A stretch of 64,000 nucleotides of DNA from an uncultured Pseudoteredinibacter sp. (GCF_947502065.1 NZ_CANMYE010000002.1:620001-684000), one strand, 5' to 3'. Positions 18,268 through 27,898 are shown, numbered from the stretch's first letter. Made by a program: numbers and translations. The notes: generated by a model not told the origin, from the sequence alone.

Positions 18268-19650
18268 ATGCACGATGACAAAATCATTGTAGGCAGCGAA
18301 GAGTGGTGCTGCTTCCCTAACCTAAATATCCCCGCCATTAAAGCGCGTGTCGACTCTGGGGCAAAAACCTCGTCGCTACACGCTTTTAACATCCAGACCT
18401 TTAAGCGAGATAATGCCGCCTGGGTAAGTTTTGAAGTTCACCCCTTGCAGCAAAACCGCAACACCGTGGTGCGCTGCGAAGCCCAAATTATTGATCGCCG
18501 AACCATCAAAAGCTCTAGCGGCAATACCGAAAAACGCTATGTGATCAAAGCGCCAGTTAAAATTGGTGCCAATCAATGGGATATCGAACTAACCCTAAGT
18601 AATCGCGACACCATGGGCTACCGCATGCTGCTAGGCCGAGAAGCCATGCAGCACAGAATGCTGGTAGACCCGGCAGGTAGCTTTTACTTGGGGGAGCGTA
18701 GCGACGAAGATATTAAAAGCCTCTACGGCCGCGAAGACAATCAAAGCGGTGGCTTAAAAATAGGCATATTAGCTAGCAACCCTGAGCTTTACAGCAATAA
18801 ACGTATCATGGAAGCCGGCCAAGCACGCGGCCATCAAATGCACTTCTTAAACATCAAGCAGTGCTATATGAAGCTCGACGCCGACAACCCAGAGGTGCAT
18901 TATCGTGGCGGCAGCCTGCTGAATGATTTGGATGCAGTGATTCCTCGCATACGCCCAAGCGTAACCTTTTATGGCTGTGCCCTAACCCGGCACTTTGAAA
19001 GCCTGGGTGTGTATTGCTTGAATCGATCTGAAGCTATTAGCCAATCGAGAGACAAACTTTTTTCTTTGCAGCTATTGCAGAAAAACGGCTTGGATATTCC
19101 CACCTCCGGCTTTGCAAACTCCCCTAGCGATACCAATGAGCTTATCGATATGGTTGGTGGAGCTCCTCTTATTATCAAACTTCTAGAGGGCACACAAGGT
19201 CGTGGAGTCGTCTTAGCAGAAACGCGCAAGGCGGCCGAATCGGTGGTCAATGCCTTTAAATCTCTGCGTGCAAATCTCTTGGTACAGGAATTTGTAAAAG
19301 AAGCACAAGGTAAAGATCTGCGTTGCTTTGTGATTGATGGCAAAGTAGTCGCTTCCATTGAACGCACCGCCGCACCGGGGGAATTCCGTGCGAATATCCA
19401 CCAAGGTGGCACCGCCAAGATTGTGCGCATCAGCAAGGAGGAACGCGCCATTGCCATTAAAGCCACCAAAGTACTGGGGCTTAAAGTGGCAGGCGTAGAC
19501 ATTATTCGCTCCAATAAAGGCCCACTTCTGCTTGAGGTAAATTCTTCACCAGGACTTGAAGGTATTGAGTCTGCGACGGAAAAAGATATTGCGGGCTTAT
19601 TGATTGGTGCTATTGAACGCAAATTAAAATGGCAGCACAGCAACAGTTAA
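18268..19650 (+). CDS. Retropepsin-like zinc protease (RimB-type)/RimK-type ATP-grasp ligase fusion
   Basis: A 460-residue two-domain protein. Residues about 5-140 match the family annotated as ATP-dependent zinc protease (PF05618, retropepsin-like fold), with [11 protein letters not shown] at 29-39 carrying the catalytic aspartate. Residues about 165-455 match RimK-type alpha-L-glutamate ligases: [19 protein letters not shown], the glycine-rich loop [11 protein letters not shown] near 305, and [15 protein letters not shown] near 415. In Pseudomonas the separate RimK adds glutamates to ribosomal protein S6 and RimB removes them; here writer and eraser type domains are in one chain. The target is unproven. 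The ATG at 18268 is preferred to a TTG five codons upstream. Monocistronic. Confidence 0.85.
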   Translation: MHDDKIIVGSEEWCCFPNLNIPAIKARVDSGAKTSSLHAFNIQTFKRDNAAWVSFEVHPLQQNRNTVVRCEAQIIDRRTIKSSSGNTEKRYVIKAPVKIGANQWDIELTLSNRDTMGYRMLLGREAMQHRMLVDPAGSFYLGERSDEDIKSLYGREDNQSGGLKIGILASNPELYSNKRIMEAGQARGHQMHFLNIKQCYMKLDADNPEVHYRGGSLLNDLDAVIPRIRPSVTFYGCALTRHFESLGVYCLNRSEAISQSRDKLFSLQLLQKNGLDIPTSGFANSPSDTNELIDMVGGAPLIIKLLEGTQGRGVVLAETRKAAESVVNAFKSLRANLLVQEFVKEAQGKDLRCFVIDGKVVASIERTAAPGEFRANIHQGGTAKIVRISKEERAIAIKATKVLGLKVAGVDIIRSNKGPLLLEVNSSPGLEGIESATEKDIAGLLIGAIERKLKWQHSNS

Positions 19651-19714
19651 CCTTTCAAAAAAGTTTAACACTGGCCTCTTCTCACTGGTCTACACTCCAG
19701 AATAAGACAGCAAC

Positions 19715-19745
19715 AGTGAAGCAATAACAAGGAGTTTGCTTCACT
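19715..19745 (+). other. Perfect 9-bp-stem hairpin in a leader
   Basis: AGTGAAGCA and TGCTTCACT pair around a 13-nt loop that contains AACAAGGAG. It ends 26 bases before the start codon of the small membrane protein gene. The gene's own ribosome site (GGGAG) lies outside, so this may be a leader structure or a decayed site. Confidence 0.35.
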
Positions 19746-19771
19746 ATTGAATTATCTGGGAGATTAGGGAT

Positions 19772-20203
19772 ATGTTTAAGGCCCCTAAAACATTCAACAC
19801 TGAAAAGTCACATACCATCGTTGCTTTGGCCTTTGCCACATTGCTCAGTTTAATGCTGAGTGTGTATCTTGCATCAGGTCTTGGCCAACACTTTGCTGAT
19901 GTATTGCTGGCAGCTTTCTTACTATTTTCCTCTATTGAGCTTGGACGGCGCTGTGTTGAAACATTTATTAGCCCACTAAAAATCAGCTGGCAAGAGCTGT
20001 GCAACTTTAAGCTAGACAGCTACAGTCGCGCCGCGATTTTTATCGCCATTATTTTTGCCTTAATGCAGATGAGCGCCGCTGGTGGTTTGCAGGATGTATT
20101 GCTGGGCACTTTATTTTTTAGCGCCTGCTTGTATTTTGTTTGCGTACCTATTTCACGCCCCATGCCACGACCCATGCAGCGTTGCAAACTGGAACACTAC
20201 TGA
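19772..20203 (+). CDS. Hypothetical inner-membrane protein (143 aa)
   Basis: No family recognised. Four hydrophobic segments are visible at about residues 15-35, 42-57, 84-104 and 108-124, with a basic tail (SRPMPRPMQRCKLEHY), so a four-helix membrane protein with cytoplasmic termini is likely. GGGAG lies ten bases before the ATG. It is flanked by the RimK fusion (about 120 bp upstream) and a LysE exporter (about 60 bp downstream) on the same strand, with no clear terminator between it and lysE, so co-transcription is possible. Confidence 0.6.
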   Translation: MFKAPKTFNTEKSHTIVALAFATLLSLMLSVYLASGLGQHFADVLLAAFLLFSSIELGRRCVETFISPLKISWQELCNFKLDSYSRAAIFIAIIFALMQMSAAGGLQDVLLGTLFFSACLYFVCVPISRPMPRPMQRCKLEHY

Positions 20204-20264
20204 TCAAGCGAATTCAGCATAATTCACTGCCCTCTAAAGCAGGCAATAGTGGTATGCTGCGCCC

Positions 20265-20891
20265 ATGATTAGTATAGATATTCTCCTTGCCTTTATAGCC
20301 GCATCAGCCCTGCTTGCCTTCGCACCCGGGCCTGATAATATTTTTGTATTAACCCAATCTGCACTCAGTGGTCGCAAAGCTGGCATATTGGTCACACTCG
20401 GCCTTTGCACCGGCCTAATTGTGCACACTATTGCTGTTGCCGCAGGAGTTGCGGCCATATTTCAGGTAAGTGCAGTAGCCTTTACTGCGCTAAAAGCGGT
20501 GGGCGCAGCTTATCTGCTCTATCTAGCCTGGGGCGCCTTTAGAGCTGGCGCCGAAGATATTGAGGCAGGTGAAAGTAATAATCTATCGGCCTTCGAGCTT
20601 TATCGCCGCGGCATCATCATGAACATCACCAACCCCAAGGTGGCCATTTTCTTCTTGGCGTTTTTACCTCAGTTCACCAACCCAAACGCTGGCAATGTTA
20701 GCCTGCAAATCGTCAGCTTAGGGGCGGTATTTATGGCGGTAGCCTTTGTCTGTTTCTCGCTGATTGCGATTCTGTCTGGATTTCTTAGCCAGCTACTGCG
20801 TCGCTCGCCTAAAGCTCAAATTATTTTAAACCGTATCGCTGGCACCGTATTTGTCGCCTTGGCTATCAAGTTAGCCAGTAGCGAGCGCTAG
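20265..20891 (+). CDS. LysE/RhtB family amino acid exporter
   Basis: A 208-residue inner-membrane exporter. The family's opening FAPGPDNIFVLTQSALSGRKAG (about residues 18-40) is clear, with six hydrophobic helices over the length and the conserved GIIMNITNPKVAIFFLAFLPQF near residue 115. RhtB-type members export homoserine, threonine or other amino acids; the real substrate cannot be told. It converges with the ABC efflux operon, 27 bp separating the stops. Confidence 0.9.
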   Translation: MISIDILLAFIAASALLAFAPGPDNIFVLTQSALSGRKAGILVTLGLCTGLIVHTIAVAAGVAAIFQVSAVAFTALKAVGAAYLLYLAWGAFRAGAEDIEAGESNNLSAFELYRRGIIMNITNPKVAIFFLAFLPQFTNPNAGNVSLQIVSLGAVFMAVAFVCFSLIAILSGFLSQLLRRSPKAQIILNRIAGTVFVALAIKLASSER

Positions 20892-20918
20892 CCACTAGAA
20901 ACCGCATTTCAAGCTCGA

Positions 20919-22154
20919 TTACTCACGTTGCAATGCCGTAATGGGATCGAGCTTGGAGGCCTTAATGGCTGGGTAGATACCAAAGAGCAGCCCGACTCCA
21001 CAGCAAAACACCACCGAGATCAAGATCGCTACAGGCGACCAAGCTACAGGCCAACCTGAAAACAAGGAAATTACAGCCGCCAAGGCAAAACCTAAGGCAA
21101 TGCCCAATAAGCCTCCAATGGCCGAGATGGTAAAACTCTCCACCATAAACTGATTGCGAATATCTTCTTGAGTTGCACCTACAGCGCGCAGCAACCCAAT
21201 CTCTTTTGTACGCTCTAAAACACTGGCCAACATAATATTCATAATACCGATACCACCGACCAGTAATGAGATACCAGCTACACAGGACATGATAATATTA
21301 AAAATTCTTTGGGTAGCTTTATGCTGCTGTAATAGCGCCGCCGGCACCAATACATCAAAGTCTTTCTCTTGGCCATGGCGCTTAAGCAACAAATGCTCCA
21401 AGCTTTTAGCGGCAGCCACCGCTGGAATACCCTCTTTCAACTCCAACTTGAATCTATCCAGCTCACTACTAAGCTCGGCATGCTTGAAACGCTTTTGTGC
21501 GGTGCTTAGAGGAAGGTATATCGTATTACCATTAACCGACAGCTCCACCCCCTGAAAACTGTCTTTCGATAAGTGCTTATTTTTAAGTACACCAATCACT
21601 TCCAGCCAGACATGATTTACTTTGAATATCTCTCCAACCGCGCTGCGCTGAGGAAAAAGTTGGGCGGCGGCCTCTTCACTTAAAACAGCCACCTGGGCAA
21701 ATAAGCGATCATCTCGCTCACTAATCCAACGCCCTTCATACATAGCACTCCTGGATAGCTCAAAGTGACTTTCGCTCACCCCTTGTACGCTACTATCGCC
21801 CTGTGCATAAGCACTAAACAAAGTATGCACATCCAAGTCTTTTTCCGCTGAGTAATTGAGAACAAAAGGCATGGTATCCAGCGCCGACTCCACATCAGAA
21901 AGCGTTAGCCCTATGGAATGTTTGCGCAGTTCTTTTAATCGCTCCTTATCGATATCCCGCTCTTCTACGATGAGGTTTCTAACCCCCATGGAATCAATCA
22001 AGTTAAGGGCCTCCTCCTCGGCACCCTCCCCCACACTGATCATGGCGATAACGGCACCTACTCCAAACACAATCCCCAATAGGGTAAGCAGAGTTCTAAG
22101 TTTGTGATGCCAGAGCTGATCAACCGCATCATAAAAATCATCTCTAAGTGCCAT
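20919..22154 (-). CDS. MacB/FtsX-type ABC transporter permease
   Basis: A 411-residue permease of the type VII (MacB) ABC class. Four membrane helices: one at residues about 18-40 (LRTLLTLLGIVFGVGAVIAMISVG) and three at the C-terminus, about 285-400, with RTKEIGLLRAVGATQEDI in between, the family hallmark; residues 45-280 form the periplasmic MacB_PCD domain. It lacks an ATPase domain, which is supplied by the gene at 25492-26211. Its ATG overlaps the stop of the preceding adaptor gene by one base (TAATG), implying translational coupling. Last gene of the five-gene operon. Confidence 0.88.
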   Translation of the reverse strand: MALRDDFYDAVDQLWHHKLRTLLTLLGIVFGVGAVIAMISVGEGAEEEALNLIDSMGVRNLIVEERDIDKERLKELRKHSIGLTLSDVESALDTMPFVLNYSAEKDLDVHTLFSAYAQGDSSVQGVSESHFELSRSAMYEGRWISERDDRLFAQVAVLSEEAAAQLFPQRSAVGEIFKVNHVWLEVIGVLKNKHLSKDSFQGVELSVNGNTIYLPLSTAQKRFKHAELSSELDRFKLELKEGIPAVAAAKSLEHLLLKRHGQEKDFDVLVPAALLQQHKATQRIFNIIMSCVAGISLLVGGIGIMNIMLASVLERTKEIGLLRAVGATQEDIRNQFMVESFTISAIGGLLGIALGFALAAVISLFSGWPVAWSPVAILISVVFCCGVGLLFGIYPAIKASKLDPITALQRE

Positions 22155-23350
22155 TAGATTTCCACCAAATTATCGGGCAAGCTCAGCGCTACCTGCTCAC
22201 CGGATTCCAAACCGCTACTAATTTCCACACGACTTAAGCTTCTCAAGCCCAAGCTAACCAATCTCTTCTCAAAGCCTGCTGGGCTTTTAACATAGACCCA
22301 ATGAACACCATCCTTGCTAAATAAACTTTGTCGCGGCACCGTCAAGGTATTGGGCTTGCTAACGATAGATATATCTCCTTGCAAACGCTGCCCAGGGCGC
22401 ATAAAACTAGAGTCCGTATTTTTTATGTCAACAATAACTTCAAAGTAATTAATAGGGCTTTTTCTAGAACGCGGTGCGGCGACAGAGGAGATCGACAAAA
22501 GCTCGCCATCAATCCGCTTATCGGGGAAAGCATCCAGATTCAGCTCTACCGCCTGGCCAGGCTCTATTCCTAAAGCCTCACTCTCTAAGACAAATAATTT
22601 AGCCTGCAAAGCTTCAAGGTTGGGGATGTTACCAATACGACTGCCCGACCAAAGCTGCTGACCTACTTGAACTTTGTCACCGCGCCAATTTTTATGGTAG
22701 ATAAAAATGCCATCTTGCGGAGCAAATACTTCTAACTGCTTCAAGACCTTATCATTGCGATCAATGGTGCGCTGCTCGGCCTGCTCTTTGACTTCGTGAA
22801 CCGCCACTTGCGCTTGGCCTTGAGCTACAGAAGTTTTCTTTCGCCAATCCAAATATTCACGTTTCGAAGCTAGATACTCCTTATCCAACATTTGATCGGC
22901 AATTTCGTTTTTACTATAGACCAGCAAATCATCCACTGAAAAACGCTTACTTAGCGCGAGCTCCTCATCAACCACATGGCTTTCGCCTTGTACCGACATT
23001 TCATCTAATCTGAGTTTTGACTGGGTATTATTCTTCGCCAAAGCATGCTGCTGTAATGACCATTGTGCTTTTTGCAAGCTCAACTGGTAACGACTGGCAT
23101 CAAATTTCGCCAGCAGATCACCTTTTTTTACCGTGCTGTTCTCTGGCTTTAGCCAATCTAAACGCAGTGCATTCATAGAGCTCATCGGTGCAGAAACCGT
23201 TTTATTTTCTTTGGCCTGCAGCTCACCCTTCGCTTTCAAAACAACATTAAAGTCGGCTCGCTCCACCATAACCGATATGGTTTGCTGCTGTTCCACCTCG
23301 GAACATGCGAGTAGGCTCAGAATAAAGGGCAGCGAAAACCATCTTTTCAT
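22154..23350 (-). CDS. Membrane-fusion adaptor lipoprotein (HlyD/MacA type), third in row
   Basis: A periplasmic adaptor of 398 aa. The N-terminus has a lipoprotein signal ending in LLAC near residue 16, so it is probably anchored by lipid. After a biotinyl-lipoyl-like half (LKAKGELQAKENKTVSAP near 36) comes an alpha-helical hairpin (about 85-215), then the second lipoyl half VFAPQDGIFIYHK and beta-barrel domains. It overlaps the neighbouring adaptor gene by four bases (ATGA) and the permease gene by one. Expected to link the permease to an outer-membrane channel; no TolC-type gene is present in the window. Confidence 0.83.
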   Translation of the reverse strand: MKRWFSLPFILSLLACSEVEQQQTISVMVERADFNVVLKAKGELQAKENKTVSAPMSSMNALRLDWLKPENSTVKKGDLLAKFDASRYQLSLQKAQWSLQQHALAKNNTQSKLRLDEMSVQGESHVVDEELALSKRFSVDDLLVYSKNEIADQMLDKEYLASKREYLDWRKKTSVAQGQAQVAVHEVKEQAEQRTIDRNDKVLKQLEVFAPQDGIFIYHKNWRGDKVQVGQQLWSGSRIGNIPNLEALQAKLFVLESEALGIEPGQAVELNLDAFPDKRIDGELLSISSVAAPRSRKSPINYFEVIVDIKNTDSSFMRPGQRLQGDISIVSKPNTLTVPRQSLFSKDGVHWVYVKSPAGFEKRLVSLGLRSLSRVEISSGLESGEQVALSLPDNLVEI

Positions 23351-24507
23351 AATAGCTGCTCCCCACCCGCTAGGCCTTTATCAACAACCACCCTATCCCC
23401 GACAAACCCTGCAACATGAATATCCTTTCGGCTTACACCCAGCCAGGATTCCAGCTCCACATAGGCTTGCTCGCCATCGTACTTTACATACCGCTTTGGT
23501 AGTGCCGCCACATTTTCGAGTCTCTGCTTGAGCACTTCTAAGCGAACAGCCATACCAGGACGCATTATCTGTGGGTCAGATTCCTCTAGCTCAACAATTG
23601 CGTCATAAACCATGCTAGGGTCATCATGGGCTTTCATACGAACGATCTTACCTATTTTAAGCAGACGCCCCTGAAACACGCGATCAGGTAAAGCATCCAA
23701 TCTTACTTTCACCTCTTTACCCAGTTTTAGATCAGAAAAATGATGCTCTTGAATGGTCGTTTTTACCTGCATTTTATTGAGATTGGGTATCTCCAGAATA
23801 TTCTGCGACATATAAACAGTGTCACCTACTGAGTATTTATTGCCTTGATAATCTTTAAGATGTACAACAACACCCGACTTCTTGGCCTTCTGATGCAGAT
23901 TGTTCAAACCTTTTTGATGCCCCTGCACTTCGGCACTTAAGCGCGCTATTTCTGATTCGGTGATCTCTTTTTGCATTTTCGCTTCGGCTAACTGGCTGTC
24001 CAAGCGCGCCTTTTCAAGCAACAGCTCTTGCTCGGCAATCTTCAACTCCACGATTAGACGTTTAACATCCAACTTAGCGGCATAGTCGCCATCTTGGGAA
24101 GCCTTACGCTGAGCTTTTTTAAGTTGCATTCTGGTTTCTGACAGCGACAATTTTAAATCTTCAGAGGCTTGCTCATTAACTAGATCTTCGCTTTCTAACT
24201 TTTTTTGCTCTGCCTGCAAAGCCGCACTGCTTTTTTGTAAGCGCTGCATTTGTTGTTGAGTATCATATTCCAACAATCTTCCGCCTTCTTCTATATCTGA
24301 GCCTTCTGCAGCTAGATAAGTAATTTTGTACTGCCAAGTTCGTTTAATAAATGGCGCACTAACTTTAATAGAGTCAGAAGAAATTAACTCCCCGGTCGAG
24401 TCGATACTGAGATCAATCGTTTCAAGCTTGACTCGATAATAGGCTTGGCCAGAATCCACACAGGCGGTTAATGTGGTGATCATCAGCACTAACAGAGCTC
24501 TTTTCAT
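23347..24507 (-). CDS. Membrane-fusion adaptor lipoprotein, second in row
   Basis: A 386-residue HlyD/MacA-like adaptor with a lipoprotein signal (MKRALLVLMITTLTAC, cysteine at residue 16). The long helical section (about 85-205, rich in L, E, K, Q) forms the coiled-coil hairpin; VVHLKDYQGNKYSVGDTVY marks the second lipoyl motif and VRLDALPDRVFQGRL the beta-barrel. It differs clearly from its two neighbours, so this is not a recent duplication. Start overlaps the stop of the first adaptor by one base; its end overlaps the third adaptor by four. Confidence 0.83.
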   Translation of the reverse strand: MKRALLVLMITTLTACVDSGQAYYRVKLETIDLSIDSTGELISSDSIKVSAPFIKRTWQYKITYLAAEGSDIEEGGRLLEYDTQQQMQRLQKSSAALQAEQKKLESEDLVNEQASEDLKLSLSETRMQLKKAQRKASQDGDYAAKLDVKRLIVELKIAEQELLLEKARLDSQLAEAKMQKEITESEIARLSAEVQGHQKGLNNLHQKAKKSGVVVHLKDYQGNKYSVGDTVYMSQNILEIPNLNKMQVKTTIQEHHFSDLKLGKEVKVRLDALPDRVFQGRLLKIGKIVRMKAHDDPSMVYDAIVELEESDPQIMRPGMAVRLEVLKQRLENVAALPKRYVKYDGEQAYVELESWLGVSRKDIHVAGFVGDRVVVDKGLAGGEQLL

Positions 24508-25499
24508 TAGATTTCTCCCCCCAATTGCTGCTCATGAGCCCGAAGCTTTACCATCACACTCATGCCTGGTAGCAATTGGCTGGAATCAAAATTGCTATCA
24601 TCAAGTTCAATTTCTAATGCATGATAATAGGCCTCCCCCCAGACTGGGCGAGATTCACCTTGCAAACTGATTTGCTTTAATTGTCCTTTGATACCCGCTT
24701 TATTTAGGGCATCCACATATAGTTCAACCGGCCCGGTTTTCACCCTTGCAATATCAACTTCATTCAACCACGCCTTGATATACAGCTGACTAGTATCTGG
24801 GATCTCAAGCACCACAAAACCTTTTTGAACGGTATCACCTGCTTTAATGGTCTGCCCAGTCCATGGATGTCTGACATACACCACCGCACCGCTGCGTTTT
24901 GCCTTTTGATTTAATCCTTTTAGCATCACTTGCTTACGATTAAGTTCAGCTAGGGCAGATTTATATTGTATTTTCGCCGTCGCGATTTGGTTCGCCAGCT
25001 CTACTTCCTTTTGAGCGAGCGCCTGCTCTTTCTCTTGCAGAGCCAATTGCATCTTTTTCTTTTCTAGCTGGTTTTTCTCAAATACAATTTTTGTTAAATG
25101 GTTGGCTGGGATCGAGGCTTCCAAATCAGCTTTCTCAAGGTCTAGGCGCGCGATTTTCATCAGAAATTCCGCTTCTAGACGCTCGAGTCTTAGCTTCTGC
25201 TCCGTCTTTTTGGCTTCAGCCTCCGTTTTTCTCAGCTTTGCTTCTTCAGCTTCTACTTCCGACTCCAAAGCCGCCGCATCAAATACCGCCACCGTATCGC
25301 CTGCCTTTACTTGCTTGCCTTCCTGTTCCAGCCATTTGATTTGCAATTGCCAAGAATCAGAATCTGGCGCGCTGAACTGTTGCTTAAAGCGGGCTTCCAC
25401 AAAGCCGCTGATCAGCAAAGATTGGGCTGAGGCAAAATTTGCAAAGATGAGGAACGTGCTTAATAACAAGCAGGAAATAGTTTTGTTGAGCTTATACAT
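24507..25499 (-). CDS. Membrane-fusion adaptor with cleavable signal peptide, first in row
   Basis: A 330-residue HlyD-like adaptor. Unlike the other two it has an ordinary signal peptide (hydrophobic residues 8-25, ending FASAQ) and no lipobox cysteine, so it is probably free in the periplasm. Coiled-coil region about residues 75-195, dense in A, E, K, L, Q; lipoyl half VVYVRHPWTGQTIKAGDTV near 203; beta-barrel LYVDALNKAGIKGQL near 253. Overlaps the ATPase gene by eight bases and the next adaptor by one. Confidence 0.82.
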   Translation of the reverse strand: MYKLNKTISCLLLSTFLIFANFASAQSLLISGFVEARFKQQFSAPDSDSWQLQIKWLEQEGKQVKAGDTVAVFDAAALESEVEAEEAKLRKTEAEAKKTEQKLRLERLEAEFLMKIARLDLEKADLEASIPANHLTKIVFEKNQLEKKKMQLALQEKEQALAQKEVELANQIATAKIQYKSALAELNRKQVMLKGLNQKAKRSGAVVYVRHPWTGQTIKAGDTVQKGFVVLEIPDTSQLYIKAWLNEVDIARVKTGPVELYVDALNKAGIKGQLKQISLQGESRPVWGEAYYHALEIELDDSNFDSSQLLPGMSVMVKLRAHEQQLGGEI

Positions 25500-26211
25500 C
25501 CTGTAACTCCCCGTCCTTCATCAGCAGTAATCGTTGGGAGAATTCAGCAATTTCCGCTTCATGGGTAATTAACACAATCGTTTGCCCCTGCTCATGCAGA
25601 TCTTGCAGCAGAGCCATAATTTCTAGGGATGTTTTGCTATCCAAGTTACCGGTTGGCTCATCAGCGAATATAATTTTGGGTTTGTTAATTAAGGCTCGGG
25701 CAATTGCCACTCGCTGCCTTTGCCCACCTGAAAGCTCATAAGGTAAATGATCAACTCGATCGGCAAGCCCAACGGTTTGCAACATTTCTTTCGCTCGAGT
25801 ACTGGCTTCAGCGCGCTCCACATCAGCATAGCGCAAAGGCAGCATTACGTTTTGCAAAGCACTTAAGCGTGGTAACAAATGAAAGGTCTGAAATACAAAA
25901 CCAATCTCGCGATTGCGAATAGCCGCCAACTCCTTGTCTTCTAATTCAGACACATCGCGATTATTAAGAAAATAGGAACCGGCACTGGGCTTATCTAAGC
26001 AACCCAGAATATTCATCAGGGTCGATTTACCAGAACCCGAAGAGCCCATGATCGCGACAAATTCATTCTCTCGGATTTGCAAGCTGATGGATTTGATAGC
26101 TTCGACGCGTAGATCGCCGCTTTGATAGGTTTTATTGAGCTGCTGAAGCTCGATAACGCAGGGGGCCGCTTCACGGCTAACATGAGGGTGCGCTTTAATA
26201 GCAGACGTCAC
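25492..26211 (-). CDS. ABC transporter ATPase, LolD/MacB type
   Basis: A 239-residue ATP-binding subunit. Walker A GSSGSGKST near residue 57, signature LSGGQRQRVAIARAL near 160, Walker B IIFADEPTGNLDS near 180, and H-loop LITHEAE near 215. The sequence is typical of the ATPases that pair with FtsX/MacB permeases. GTG start with AGGA eight bases upstream; first gene of the operon ATPase, three adaptors, permease. The upstream region contains a 10-bp palindrome (ACTTATAAGT) and a second partial copy of it that could be control sites. Confidence 0.9.
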   Translation of the reverse strand: MTSAIKAHPHVSREAAPCVIELQQLNKTYQSGDLRVEAIKSISLQIRENEFVAIMGSSGSGKSTLMNILGCLDKPSAGSYFLNNRDVSELEDKELAAIRNREIGFVFQTFHLLPRLSALQNVMLPLRYADVERAEASTRAKEMLQTVGLADRVDHLPYELSGGQRQRVAIARALINKPKIIFADEPTGNLDSKTSLEIMALLQDLHEQGQTIVLITHEAEIAEFSQRLLLMKDGELQDV

Positions 26212-26624
26212 TGGATCTTCCTCTGATCTCTCTGATTTTATCTTGTTTCTACTTATAAGTTATTCCCAGCAGCATACCGAGCTATGCCGATCAGTCAAGT
26301 ATTCAAAGCTCACTAAGTTAACTAAATTACTACTTATAAACACTGTTTGAACATTGCTCACAACCACTTGATCTGCATTGAACCGAACAGGATGAATCAA
26401 TTTAGATCAAGCTATGAACGATACCTAACTTTATCGACTGATTTCTAAGCGGCCTCTAAAACCACTATTGCTTACATCACCAATAAGGGGACTAGCTTCA
26501 TAACATCGGATTCTGCGACCATGAAGATCGCAAAATGGGCGATTGCAAATCCCCAAGCTTTCATCCACAGTAGGGTTGTACCGCTCCAAAACTGTTCTAA
26601 TCCTAAGCCCATGGATGAACCGCA
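26212..26624. promoter_or_regulatory. Divergent intergenic region (413 bp) with ACTTATAAGT sites
   Basis: Between the efflux operon and argE. It holds a perfect 10-bp palindrome ACTTATAAGT at 26251-26260 and the shared core TACTTATAA again at 26331, 81 bases away. No regulator gene is adjacent and no ARG box was recognised. The rest is AT-rich and shows no gene I can support; a 64-codon minus-strand frame here overlaps the argE start and looks like chance. Confidence 0.35.
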
Positions 26625-27788
26625 ATGAACGAAAAACTATTCACGCAACGTCTTGCCGAACTGGTAAAGATCCCTTCGGTTAGTAGCCATTCATCCCAAT
26701 GGGATATGGGCAATATTGAAGTCATCCATACCCTGGCCAATTGGCTAGAAGCACTAAACTTCGATGTACAAATTCTCCCCGTTGAGGGCCAAGAAAATAA
26801 GGCCAATTTAATCGCCAGTCGCGGCAAGGGTAAAGGCGGCTTGGTGCTCGCCGGCCATACTGATACCGTGCCCTATGATGAAGGCCGCTGGCAAAGTGAC
26901 CCCTTCGTATTGACCGATAGTAATGAGCGCTTTTATGGCTTAGGTGCAACCGATATGAAAGGGTTTTTTCCGGTTGCCCTAGCGGCCATCGAGCGCTTCG
27001 AGCAAGCCGAATTCCAGCAACCCCTCATTATCCTTGCGACGGCCGACGAAGAAAGCTCCATGAGTGGAGCGAATGCCTTAGCGGCACAAGGCTTTAATGA
27101 GCAAGGGCAGGCGCGTTATGCGGTAGTGGGTGAGCCAACAGGATTAAAACCCATCTATATGCACAAAGGCATTATGATGGAGGAGCTGCGCATTATCGGT
27201 CAAAGTGGCCACTCCTCAAACCCTGCGCTGGGTAATAATGCCATGGAAGCCATGCATGAGGTGATGAGTGAGCTAATGCTATTTCGCAGTGAACTGCAGG
27301 AACGCTACCAGAACCCAGGTTTTGCTGTTCCCACCCCCACTATGAATTTTGGCTGCATTCACGGTGGCGATAACCCCAACAGAATTTGTGCCGACTGTGC
27401 CATGCAATTTGATCTGCGGGCAATCCCTGGAATGAGTAACGATGAGATGCGCCAAGCAATCAAAGAACGCATCGCTATCGTTGCCCAAAGACGTCAAGTC
27501 ACTATCGAATTGGAAACCTTATTCGGTGGCGTCGAGCCTTTTGCTGAAGATAGAAGCAGCGAGCTGGTAAAAGCCGCCGAAAAGCTCTGTCAGCAAGATA
27601 GCGAGGCTGTTGCCTACGCCACCGAAGCGCCCTTCCTACAGCAACTAGGCATTGAAACCTTGGTACTTGGCCCTGGCAGCATCGACCAAGCCCACCAACC
27701 GGATGAGTTTATTGCACAAGATCAAATAGCCCCAGCTATCGATATTATCTCGGGCCTGATTAACAAGTTCTGCATGCCGCAAAAATAG
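26625..27788 (+). CDS. argE: Acetylornithine deacetylase
   Basis: A 387-residue M20-family metallohydrolase that removes acetate from N-acetylornithine in arginine synthesis. Metal ligands can be placed: LAGHTDTVP gives H78 and D80, GATDMKG gives D110, TADEESSMSG the catalytic and ligand glutamates 142-143, and the C-terminal GPGSIDQAHQPDEF the last histidine. The dimerisation lid lies at about 175-285 (GQSGHSSNPALGNNAMEAM). The next gene is argA, 110 bp downstream on the same strand, which supports the arginine assignment over other M20 peptidases. Confidence 0.92.
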   Translation: MNEKLFTQRLAELVKIPSVSSHSSQWDMGNIEVIHTLANWLEALNFDVQILPVEGQENKANLIASRGKGKGGLVLAGHTDTVPYDEGRWQSDPFVLTDSNERFYGLGATDMKGFFPVALAAIERFEQAEFQQPLIILATADEESSMSGANALAAQGFNEQGQARYAVVGEPTGLKPIYMHKGIMMEELRIIGQSGHSSNPALGNNAMEAMHEVMSELMLFRSELQERYQNPGFAVPTPTMNFGCIHGGDNPNRICADCAMQFDLRAIPGMSNDEMRQAIKERIAIVAQRRQVTIELETLFGGVEPFAEDRSSELVKAAEKLCQQDSEAVAYATEAPFLQQLGIETLVLGPGSIDQAHQPDEFIAQDQIAPAIDIISGLINKFCMPQK

Positions 27789-27898
27789 TGGCCCGGTAGC
27801 GAGTGACCAAAACCGCCCTATCATGGGGCGATTCACGCTTTTAATTGGCCCGATTGACGGGCTATACTCAAAGCCTGTTTTAACAAGAGCCTAGCAAA

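Noticed and set aside
18969..19643. 224-codon minus-strand frame opposite the RimK fusion
   Set aside because: A shadow frame; the plus-strand protein has clear domains, the minus-strand translation has none and is rich in S, T, R as shadows are.
26431..26625. 64-codon minus-strand frame before argE
   Set aside because: Overlaps the argE start, has no family resemblance and no convincing ribosome site; most likely chance.
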